From NCBI GenBank assembly GCA_003484545.1, contig DNCF01000133.1, positions 1,711 to 6,779 on the forward strand: DNA of 5,069 nucleotides, read 5' to 3'. The DNA is from Massilia sp. GTDB taxonomy: Bacteria > Pseudomonadota > Gammaproteobacteria > Burkholderiales > Burkholderiaceae_D. Both the position numbers and the translations under genes were made by a program. Shown in pieces: positions 1-5,069 of this stretch; position 1 is the first letter of the stretch, and every line of letters starts with the position of its first letter. The notes under the pieces are model-generated. The model did not search any database. It saw only the letters and a program-made list of their open reading frames with translations, and had not been told where the DNA came from.

Positions 1-750
1 ATCATCGAGCGCGCCCTGCGCTACGCCGGCCCCGAAGCGGCGCTGACCCCATGGACGCTGTTCGGCATCGCCCTCCTGATCAGCCTGGCGCTGATCCTGC
101 TGCGCCTGCTCTGGGTCTGGGTCTCGCTGCGCCTGACCCTGCTCAACGCCCGCCTGCAGGGCCAGAAAGTGTACAAGCCGAACTTCCGCCTGGTGCTGGC
201 CACCTCGCTGGCCGGCGTGCGCGGCGCCATCACCATGGCCGGCGTCCTGACCCTGCCGCTGGCCCTGCCCAGCGGCGCCCCCTTCCCGGCGCGCGACCTG
301 GTGATCTTCTTCGCCAGCGCGGTGATCATCGTCTCGCTGATCGTCGCCAGCGTCGGCCTGCCGCGCGTGCTGCGCGGACTGGAAGTGCCGGAGGAAACCA
401 CGGAAGCCGCCCAGGAAGACCTGGCGCGCCACAACGCGGCGATCGCGGCCATTGCGGCCATCGAACGCGTCGGCCACGCCCACCTCGGCGAGAGCGAACA
501 CGCCGACATCCACGCCAGCGCGGTCGACCACGTGCGCGGCGTGTACGAGCACCGCCTGGGCGGCACGACCGGAGCGAACGAGCCGTCGCGCATCCGCGTG
601 GCCGAGCAGGCCGAGAAGGAATACCGGCTGGCGGCGCTGCAGGCGGAGCGCAAGGCGATCCTCGAGCTGACGCATCAGCGCAAGGTGTCGGATGATATTG
701 CGAGGAAGTTGTTGAGGGAGATAGATTTGGTGGAGGCGAGGTATAGGTAA
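1..750 (+). CDS. Na+/H+ antiporter, CPA1 family (C-terminal part, 5' end outside window)
   Basis: The frame is open from base 1 to the TAA at 748-750, giving 249 residues. This is the C-terminal part of an inner-membrane cation/proton antiporter that exchanges Na+ (or K+) for H+ in pH and salt homeostasis. Seen: a long hydrophobic helix at about residues 18-48; the motif GVRGAITMAGVLTLP at 72-86, typical of the late membrane core of bacterial CPA1/NhaP/YjcE-type proteins; and a further membrane helix at about 99-122. A charged, helical cytoplasmic tail of about 125 residues follows. It ends in the pattern 'LAALQAERKAILEL...VSDDIARKLLREIDLVEARYR', common in bacterial members of this subfamily. 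Family proteins are usually about 520-550 residues, so roughly half lies upstream. The ion-binding Asp region is off-window, so specificity cannot be read. The last 70 bases use more A/T than the rest. No clear hairpin terminator follows. Confidence 0.9.
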   Translation: MIERALRYAGPEAALTPWTLFGIALLISLALILLRLLWVWVSLRLTLLNARLQGQKVYKPNFRLVLATSLAGVRGAITMAGVLTLPLALPSGAPFPARDLVIFFASAVIIVSLIVASVGLPRVLRGLEVPEETTEAAQEDLARHNAAIAAIAAIERVGHAHLGESEHADIHASAVDHVRGVYEHRLGGTTGANEPSRIRVAEQAEKEYRLAALQAERKAILELTHQRKVSDDIARKLLREIDLVEARYR

Positions 751-1114
751 ATGGCGTCCCGCAGTCTCCACCTATTCCTGAAAAAGCCGAAGCACAACGT
801 CCTATCTAAGTTCAATATCAGATGCATTCCAGCAACTCAGCTGATCAACGGGTAGCTATGCGATATTTACTATCGGAAGTAACTGTGCTGCCCTATTGAT
901 TTCTTACCGGGAGTGCAGAAGCAGCAGATTCACAACTCAAACGTGAACGTTCACCGTGAGTTGTGGAAACAATGACGCTAAATTCCTTACGGCTGGGTCC
1001 ACCATACGTAACACTTCAGGCACTGATGACGATGCCTGGGTACGGCATGGGCCGAAGATTAAGAATACGGTAGAGGTCTTTTTCGCATATCAGCTCTGAC
1101 GGCATACAAAATAT
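751..1114. other. Low-GC intergenic region without a convincing gene
   Basis: This stretch of 364 bases between the antiporter stop and the leftward gene ending at 1115 is clearly poorer in GC than the flanking host genes (about 42% in the sampled line 781-840). It holds an imperfect inverted repeat at 929-968 and a smaller pair of competing hairpins at 1017-1048. Two tiny + frames exist (34 codons at 751-855 and 33 codons at 972-1073), but neither gives a recognisable protein. I saw no tRNA, terminator with a T-run, or transposon end. The low GC matches the next two leftward genes, so the region probably belongs to the same acquired block. Confidence 0.6.
929..968. repeat. Imperfect inverted repeat with perfect central palindrome
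   Basis: The arms CACAACTCA (931-939) and TGAGTTGTG (957-965) are exact reverse complements. They extend outward by TT/AA if one G is bulged. Between them is a perfect 12-base palindrome, GTGAACGTTCAC (943-954), offset by 3 and 2 unpaired bases. As RNA or single-stranded DNA this would fold into a 9 bp stem, a small internal loop and a 4 bp stem with a 4-base loop. No T-run follows on either strand, so it is not a standard intrinsic terminator. It does not fit the 7-base core boxes of integron attC sites. It could be an operator for a dimeric regulator, an mRNA-end structure or a remnant mobile-element site. The structure is certain, the function unknown. Confidence 0.7.
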
Positions 1115-1696
1115 TCATAGCGATCTAAAGGATGCACCTGTCAGCTTCTCGCCTTCCCAAATTTGCACCAACGATGAAGTAACAAAGATATCTGGGATCA
1201 CCTGTTCGCTTTGCGGCAGCGGCACACGAAAACATCCTGGCACAGCAGGAACAGATTCTTTCACAAACACTTTGGTGGCATGGAGATAAATTGGCGGATT
1301 ACCTTCCATGACAACTTCGAACGTGGATCTGGACAAGTCAATCACGTCACACGACTGGTCTGGTAGGTGCATGAATGCTTGAGACTTCTCGACGCCGACC
1401 GTGCACGGAACAAATTCCTCCTTTGAACTTCCCGCCCTCAACAAAACGTCGAATCCCCGCTGCGAAAAGATTGGAATCCAATTCCACAACATGTAATCGG
1501 TACATTCACGCAAGCCGTTGGCCATTTCAACATCATTTATCGATGTCGAAAAGCTAGCCTCCTTACCGCATTCGCGCAAGCATTCCTTTACGTACGTAGG
1601 CGATGTGCCGCCAGATGGCAGTGCATCTCTAAGGTACGCATCATCTAACGCCAGAATTGTCGAGAATTCAGACGTTTCGATTGCATAAAGACTCAT
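1115..1696 (-). CDS. Hypothetical protein, possible Imm11/DUF1629-type immunity protein
   Basis: The gene encodes 193 residues, reading leftward to a TGA at 1117-1115. I place the start at the ATG 1696-1694 because AAGGA (1709-1705) sits 8 bases before it. The ATG at 1705, three codons earlier, would overlap that ribosome binding site. The product appears soluble, with no signal peptide or membrane helix. Its layout resembles Imm11/DUF1629 proteins, which neutralise toxins of polymorphic or contact-dependent systems. Seen: a mid-protein 'PIFSQRGFDVLL' (75-86) then 'FVPCTV' (95-100), like the family's 'lIvSe.f.dvL ... flPv'; 'CDVIDLSRS' (116-124), like 'nvidald...S'; and a C-terminal 'DIFVTSSLVQIW..EKLTGASF', like 'pIFVSe.f...i...kltGf.f'. 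This is a pattern match from memory, not an alignment. Codon use is much less GC-biased than in the neighbours, suggesting acquisition. No toxin gene is visible, so it would be an orphan. A gene with these features is likely; the immunity role is moderate. Confidence 0.7.
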   Translation of the reverse strand: MSLYAIETSEFSTILALDDAYLRDALPSGGTSPTYVKECLRECGKEASFSTSINDVEMANGLRECTDYMLWNWIPIFSQRGFDVLLRAGSSKEEFVPCTVGVEKSQAFMHLPDQSCDVIDLSRSTFEVVMEGNPPIYLHATKVFVKESVPAVPGCFRVPLPQSEQVIPDIFVTSSLVQIWEGEKLTGASFRSL

Positions 1697-1710
1697 GGGA
1701 GCCATCCTTC

Positions 1711-1738
1711 ATGATATATACCGTTTTAATTCGATTAA
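1711..1738 (-). promoter_or_regulatory. AT-rich leader upstream of the immunity-like gene, possible promoter
   Basis: Immediately upstream of the leftward gene is a sharply AT-rich patch with TATATAT (1720-1714 on the minus strand) and AATTAAAA (1731-1724). TATATAT could serve as a -10 box, but transcription would then start almost inside the ribosome binding site, giving a very short leader. No good -35 match is visible 16-18 bases upstream. The adjoining 1739-1808 is richer in GC and holds nothing recognisable. This is a weak call based on composition and position. Confidence 0.22.
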
Positions 1739-1808
1739 GGACGCCGATGATTGCCGAGAAGGTCGCGGTAGCGCCGGTACGGTTCGCTCAAGGTCGCGCT
1801 TGGACGAC

Positions 1809-2261
1809 TCAACCTGCCAAGAAAACGTGCCACGCCACCGCCGATGGGAATACCAATGCCGCTAGTAACCCGATACAAAACGAAACGAGATCCCCCCTAG
1901 CATAAGGGCGATGACTGAGCCTGCTGCGCCAGAAGGTTTGTGATAACCCGCCAAGGCCAAGGGCCACGATGACGATCAAAAGATAATCCTGGCGCTCAAT
2001 CGACTGCAGGCCAAAGCATACTAAAACCGCCCAGCTAAACATTGGATGAATCACACGCGCGGCAAAATCCATTTTTTCGTGACAAAGGTGAGGTCTGGCA
2101 TTATGCCACGGGGGCAAGTCTGATTTACCGCATCTTGACATCACAACAATGATGCAATCGAACAAAACCAAGGCCGCGTTCAGATGACGGGATTTGCTCC
2201 CACCATACACATCTGGACGAAACATGAGCGTAATGGCGCTGGAAAACTCTGCCTCTAGCAT
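1809..2261 (-). CDS. Hypothetical multi-pass membrane protein
   Basis: This leftward ORF ends in a TGA at 1811-1809. From the ATG at 2261-2259 it encodes 150 residues, with a weak purine-rich ribosome-binding stretch (GAGAG, 6 bases before). The frame can be extended to a TTG at 2342, giving 177 residues. That extension runs into GC-rich DNA of host character, so I prefer the inner start. Hydrophobic segments in the 150-residue form: about 27-41 (short, contains an Asp), 72-86, 92-110 and 124-148. A basic loop (WRSRLSHRPYARGD, 111-124) lies between the last two and probably faces the cytoplasm. I do not recognise the family. It lies 112 bases upstream of the immunity-like gene on the same strand and shares its lower GC, so the two may have arrived together and may be co-expressed. 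It could be an inner-membrane accessory or immunity protein; no function can be assigned. Confidence 0.5.
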   Translation of the reverse strand: MLEAEFSSAITLMFRPDVYGGSKSRHLNAALVLFDCIIVVMSRCGKSDLPPWHNARPHLCHEKMDFAARVIHPMFSWAVLVCFGLQSIERQDYLLIVIVALGLGGLSQTFWRSRLSHRPYARGDLVSFCIGLLAALVFPSAVAWHVFLAG

Positions 2262-2350
2262 TCTTAGCTCTCTGCTTGCCTCGCGCCAAATGTCGCAACG
2301 GTCGCTGGAAAGCTGCTTGCCTGCGCCGCCCGGCGTGCCCAACTATCCAT

Positions 2351-2416
2351 ATGTTTCCCGGCCCCGACCAGCGCCTGCGTTATGTCCCGTACAGTGCGCC
2401 GATGCCGGAAGCGTAA
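2351..2416 (+). pseudogene. Possible C-terminal remnant of a host gene
   Basis: A short frame ending in TAA at 2414-2416 reads 'MFPGPDQRLRYVPYSAPMPEA'. About 15 of its 20 codons after the ATG end in G or C, like the host genes and unlike the low-GC block to its left. The frame just upstream in a different phase reads 'LPAPPGVPNYPY', so one lost or gained base could join the two. This looks like the tail of a gene whose 5' part was removed or replaced when the low-GC block arrived. The evidence is composition and protein-like character only; no family is recognised, and chance is possible. Confidence 0.25.
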
Positions 2417-2454
2417 TATCGATCCGCACGTACCACTCAAGACCGGTATCCACG

Positions 2455-3594
2455 ATGAGCACAGACCAAGCCGCAGAGAACACCCTTCCCCTGGCCGACC
2501 CGCCCGCCGCCGCCAAGGCCGCCGGCCTGCGCTACGTTACCGACAGCAAGCCCGGCATCCGGCGCGAAAAGGACGGCGAAGGGTTTCGCTACCTCGACGC
2601 CAAGGGCGAGCCGGTCGAGGACGAGGCCACGCTCAAGCGCATCAAGGCGCTGGCGATCCCGCCGGCCTGGCAAGAGGTCTGGATCTGTGCCCAGGCCAAC
2701 GGTCACCTCCAGGCCACCGGACGCGATGCCAAGGGGCGCAAGCAGTACCGCTACCACGCCAGGTGGCGCAACGTGCGCGACGAGGTGAAGTACGAGCGCA
2801 TGATCAATTTCGGCAAGGCCCTGCCCCAGATCCGCGCCGAGGTCGACCGCGCGCTGAAGCTGCCCGGCTTGCCGCGCGAAAAGGTGCTGGCGACCATCGT
2901 CTACCTGCTGGAGGCGACGATGATGCGCGTCGGTAACGAGGAATATGCGCGCACGAATAAATCCTTCGGCATCACCACCCTGCGCAACCGCCACGTGAAG
3001 GTCGACGGCAGCGACGTCGAGTTCCGCTTCCGCGGCAAGAGCGGGGTCTACCACAAGATCCACGTGCACGACCGGCGCCTGGCGCGCATCATCCGCAGCT
3101 CGCGCGATTTGCCCGGCCAGGAACTGTTCCAGTACGTCGACGAGGATGGCGAGACCCACAGCATCGATTCGAGCGACGTCAACGACTACCTGCGTACCAT
3201 CACCGGCGAGGACTACACCGCCAAGGACTTCCGCACCTGGTCGGGCACGGTGCTGGCCGCGATGGCGCTGCAGGAATTCGAGAAGTTCGATTCCGAGACC
3301 CAGGCCAAGAAGAACATCGTGCGCGCCATCGAATCGGTGGCCGAAAAACTCGGCAACACACCCTCAGTCTGCCGCAAGTGCTACGTGCACCCGGCCGTGC
3401 TCGACGCCTATCTCGAGGGCAGCGTGCTCGAAGCCCTGCGCGAGCGCACCGAGCAGCAGCTGACCGAAGACCTGCACACCTTGCAGCCCGAGGAGGCGGC
3501 GGTGCTGGCCATGCTGCAGCAGCGCCTCATCCGCGAACAGGAAAATCCGACGCCGCCCGCACCCAGCCAGCGCAAGCTGCGCAAGGCGGCCTGA
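2455..3594 (+). CDS. DNA topoisomerase IB (poxvirus/bacterial type)
   Basis: The product is 379 residues. It relaxes positive and negative supercoils by nicking one strand through a 3'-phosphotyrosyl link, letting the DNA swivel and resealing it without ATP. Seen: an N-terminal DNA-clamp domain (about 24-110, 'GLRYVTDSKPGIRR', 'IPPAWQEVWIC', 'GRKQYRYHARW') followed by the catalytic domain. The expected active-site set is present: Arg158 (TMMRVGNEEY), Lys195 (FRGKSG), Arg260 (KDFRTWSGT), Asn301 (LGNTPS) and the nucleophile Tyr310 (CRKCYVHP). Asn301 stands where vaccinia has His265, as is usual in bacterial members. Arg-Lys and Asn-Tyr spacings (37 and 9) equal those of vaccinia. The ATG at 2455 is chosen because the protein becomes family-like soon after it. 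The frame is open back to 2194, but that part is antisense to the membrane ORF and low-complexity. Ribosome binding is weak; TAATAT at 2414-2419 is a possible -10 box. The C-terminal 45 residues are a charged, Gln/Glu-rich tail. Confidence 0.95.
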   Translation: MSTDQAAENTLPLADPPAAAKAAGLRYVTDSKPGIRREKDGEGFRYLDAKGEPVEDEATLKRIKALAIPPAWQEVWICAQANGHLQATGRDAKGRKQYRYHARWRNVRDEVKYERMINFGKALPQIRAEVDRALKLPGLPREKVLATIVYLLEATMMRVGNEEYARTNKSFGITTLRNRHVKVDGSDVEFRFRGKSGVYHKIHVHDRRLARIIRSSRDLPGQELFQYVDEDGETHSIDSSDVNDYLRTITGEDYTAKDFRTWSGTVLAAMALQEFEKFDSETQAKKNIVRAIESVAEKLGNTPSVCRKCYVHPAVLDAYLEGSVLEALRERTEQQLTEDLHTLQPEEAAVLAMLQQRLIREQENPTPPAPSQRKLRKAA

Positions 3595-3615
3595 CCCACG
3601 CAGCGAACACTCCTC

Positions 3616-3621
3616 GAAAGG
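3616..3621 (+). promoter_or_regulatory. Ribosome binding site of the royal-jelly-family gene
   Basis: GAAAGG lies 6 bases before the ATG at 3628, within the 33-base gap after the topoisomerase stop. It supports this start. With no terminator visible in the gap, it also supports read-through transcription from the topoisomerase gene. Confidence 0.6.
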
Positions 3622-3627
3622 CATTCC

Positions 3628-4716
3628 ATGACCGACCAGGCATCCACGCAGGACTTCAAGCAGGGCCGATTCACGATCGAACAGGTGGCCGCGTTCGGGC
3701 ACCAGGTCACCGGGGTCTCGGTCTCGGAAGACAATCGCATCTTCGTCAACTTCCCGCGCTGGACCGAGGACACGGCGGTGTCGGTGGCCGAACTGCTGCC
3801 GGACGGCGGTTTGAAGCCCTATCCGGACGAGGAATGGAATGCCTGGCGCAACGCGAAGAAGGACGAGGTCTCGCCCGAAGACCATTGGGTGTGCGTGCAG
3901 AGCGTGGTCGCCGACGGGCACGGCAGCCTGTGGGTGCTGGACCCGGCCGCGCCGGCGCAAAGCCACCTGGTCTCGGGCGGCGCCAAGCTGGTCCAGGTCG
4001 ACCTGGCGAGCAACAAGGCGGTGCGCACCATCGCGTTCGACGAAGACGCGGCGCCGCAAGGCTCCTACCTGAACGACGTGCGCTTCGCGCCGGACGGCCG
4101 CCATGCCTACATCACCGATTCGGGCGTGGTCGGCGCCATCCTCGTCGTCGACCTCGGCAGCGGCAAGGCCGTGCGCGTGCTCGACGGCGACCCATCTACC
4201 CAGATGAAGAAGGGGCTGAACGTGAAGGCGGACGGCAAGGAGCTGCGCCGCCCGGACGGCCGCGGCGTCGAGTTCTCGGCCGACGGCATCGAACTCTCGG
4301 GCGACGGCCAGTACCTGTACTGGCAGGCGATCAAGGGCGACACCCTGTACCGCATTCCCACCAAGGTACTGATCGGTGCCGGCATGCGCGGCGAGGACGT
4401 ATCAAGCAGCGTCGAGCCCTACGGCCTGAACGAAGTGGCGGACGGCCTCCTGATCCCGCGCGGGACGAACGTCATGCTGCTCACCTCGGTCGAAGTCGAT
4501 GCGGTCCGTGCGCGCGACCTCGACGCGGGCGCGCAGGCGCCGATCCGCACACTGGTGCAGGACAAGCGCCTGCGCTGGCCCGATACCTTCGCCCAGGGTC
4601 CGGACGGCACCGTCTACGTGACCACCTCGCACATCCAGGACTCGAGCTTCTTCAAGCCCGACGCCCCGGCGGCGCTGCCAACCCAGCTGTGGAAGCTGAC
4701 GCCCGGCGGCGCCTGA
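3628..4716 (+). CDS. Major royal jelly/yellow-family beta-propeller protein (L-dopachrome tautomerase-related)
   Basis: The product is 362 residues with family signatures throughout. Seen: 'VTGVSVSEDNRIFVNFPRW' near 27-45; 'VQSVVAD...GSLWVLD' (90-105); 'YLNDVRFAPDGRHAYITDSG' (147-166); and 'ADGIELSGDGQYLYW' (218-232) followed by 'LYRIPT'. These are blade motifs of the six-bladed propellers shared by insect yellow/royal jelly proteins and the SMP-30/gluconolactonase-like group. Bacterial members are of poorly known function, so an enzymatic role (tautomerase or lactonase-like) is only suggested by relatives. Many bacterial relatives are exported, but this one begins MTDQASTQDFKQG and has no signal peptide or hydrophobic start, so it is predicted cytoplasmic. 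It starts 33 bases after the topoisomerase stop with a good ribosome binding site, suggesting a two-gene operon without an obvious functional link. Codon use is host-like. Confidence 0.87.
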   Translation: MTDQASTQDFKQGRFTIEQVAAFGHQVTGVSVSEDNRIFVNFPRWTEDTAVSVAELLPDGGLKPYPDEEWNAWRNAKKDEVSPEDHWVCVQSVVADGHGSLWVLDPAAPAQSHLVSGGAKLVQVDLASNKAVRTIAFDEDAAPQGSYLNDVRFAPDGRHAYITDSGVVGAILVVDLGSGKAVRVLDGDPSTQMKKGLNVKADGKELRRPDGRGVEFSADGIELSGDGQYLYWQAIKGDTLYRIPTKVLIGAGMRGEDVSSSVEPYGLNEVADGLLIPRGTNVMLLTSVEVDAVRARDLDAGAQAPIRTLVQDKRLRWPDTFAQGPDGTVYVTTSHIQDSSFFKPDAPAALPTQLWKLTPGGA

Positions 4717-4749
4717 CGGTCGACGGCCAAGCTTGCAGCCAGACGTCAG
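4713..4749. terminator. Possible weak bidirectional terminator between convergent genes
   Basis: CTGACG (4713-4718) and CGTCAG (4744-4749) are exact inverted copies that each contain a stop codon: TGA of the + gene (4714-4716) and TGA of the leftward gene (4748-4746). Between them, GGC (4725-4727) and GCC (4738-4740) can add a 3 bp inner stem around CAAGCTTG. There is no T-run on either side, so efficient intrinsic termination is doubtful. The call rests on symmetry and convergent placement. Confidence 0.25.
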
Positions 4750-5069
4750 CGGATCAGGTAGGTCGTCACCTTCCAGCTGCCGTCCGGCAGGCGCATCGGC
4801 ACCACGGTTTCCGTCATGCCGGCGCGGTTGGCGAAGTCGGTGGCGTACTGGATCACGACGTACTCGCCGTCGGGCACGCCCGGCAGGCTCTTGGTGAAGG
4901 TGGCCGAGGTCTGCTTGCGCGACTTGACCGCGCCGAGCGGCGCGCGCGCCTGGGTGCCGACCTGGTTCCAGGTGTCGCGCGTGATCGCGGACTGCATCAC
5001 GGGCGCGCCCTGGTCCCAGGCCTCGGCGGTCTTGCCGGCGTCCATCACGGCCAGCCAGCGCGTGGCGGC
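4746..5069 (-). CDS. DUF4019 family protein (C-terminal 107 residues; 5' end outside window)
   Basis: This leftward frame is open to the right window edge and ends in a TGA at 4748-4746. The visible part starts 'AATRWLAVMDAGKTAEAWDQ'. The GTG at 5048 inside it is not the real start, because the residues upstream already fit the family. DUF4019 marks seen in order: 'WLAVMDAGKTAEAW' (residues 5-18 of the visible part), 'TRDTWNQVGTQARAPLGAVKSR', 'LPGVPDGEYVVIQYATDF', a downstream Glu-Thr-Val, and the closing 'DGSWKVTTYLIR'. Family proteins are usually about 130-160 residues, often with an N-terminal signal sequence that would lie off-window. The function is unknown; relatives are small, probably exported or periplasmic proteins. 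It is convergent with the royal-jelly-family gene, 29 bases between stops, so it is a separate transcription unit. Codon use is host-like. Confidence 0.82.
   Translation of the reverse strand, partial: AATRWLAVMDAGKTAEAWDQGAPVMQSAITRDTWNQVGTQARAPLGAVKSRKQTSATFTKSLPGVPDGEYVVIQYATDFANRAGMTETVVPMRLPDGSWKVTTYLIR

Noticed and set aside
21..653. Leftward ORF opposite the antiporter
   Set aside because: It is an antisense shadow in GC-rich DNA, with low-complexity Ser/Arg/Ala content and no family resemblance.
929..968. Integron attC site
   Set aside because: The inverted repeat lacks the RYYYAAC/GTTRRRY core boxes, and no integrase or cassette array is visible.
972..1073. Thirty-three-codon + frame starting MTLNSLRLGPPYV
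   Set aside because: It has a poor ribosome binding site, resembles no family I recognise and lies in low-GC DNA where short open frames arise by chance.
1051..1090. Intrinsic terminator using the T-run at 1078-1083
   Set aside because: No stable GC-rich hairpin directly precedes the T-run on the + strand, and the minus strand shows only an A-run there.
1657..1905. Rightward 82-codon ORF
   Set aside because: It overlaps the 5' end of the immunity-like gene and the 3' end of the membrane gene, has no family-like features and reads like antisense.
2437..3159. Long leftward ORF opposite the topoisomerase
   Set aside because: It is an antisense shadow caused by high GC; the + strand protein has all catalytic residues of topoisomerase IB.
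3364..4104. Leftward ORF of 246 codons spanning two genes
   Set aside because: It is antisense to the end of topoisomerase IB and the start of the royal-jelly-family gene, both strongly supported on the + strand.

Overview
The window looks like chromosomal DNA from a GC-rich Gram-negative bacterium. The host-like genes have strong G/C third-position bias (visually about 65% GC). Together with the gene content (CPA1-type antiporter, poxvirus-like topoisomerase IB, royal-jelly/yellow-family protein, DUF4019 protein), this suggests a betaproteobacterium of the Massilia/Oxalobacteraceae or Burkholderiales kind. The taxonomic guess is an inference. No tRNA, rRNA, CRISPR array or intact insertion sequence was seen.

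Left part (1-750, + strand): the C-terminal half of a CPA1-family Na+/H+ antiporter, cut by the window edge. Middle part (about 751-2310): a block of visibly lower GC (mid-40s to about 50%) with two leftward ORFs. One encodes a protein of about 193 aa whose layout resembles the Imm11/DUF1629-type immunity proteins of polymorphic toxin systems. The other encodes an unrecognised membrane protein of about 150 aa. A 364-base stretch without a convincing gene (751-1114) carries a 40-base imperfect inverted repeat. The block looks like an accessory insertion between two host genes. At its right edge is a short GC-rich reading frame (2351-2416) that may be the tail of a displaced host gene.

Right part (2455-5069): DNA topoisomerase IB with its full catalytic set. 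It is followed after 33 bases, probably in the same operon, by a major royal jelly/yellow-family beta-propeller protein. Convergent to these, and cut by the right edge, is a DUF4019 protein. The two convergent stop codons lie 29 bases apart inside the arms of a short inverted repeat.

The genes do not form one obvious pathway. The most interesting part is the low-GC block, with a candidate orphan immunity gene next to an unknown membrane protein. I saw no clearly new system; the claim that this block is a defence or competition cassette is a hypothesis.
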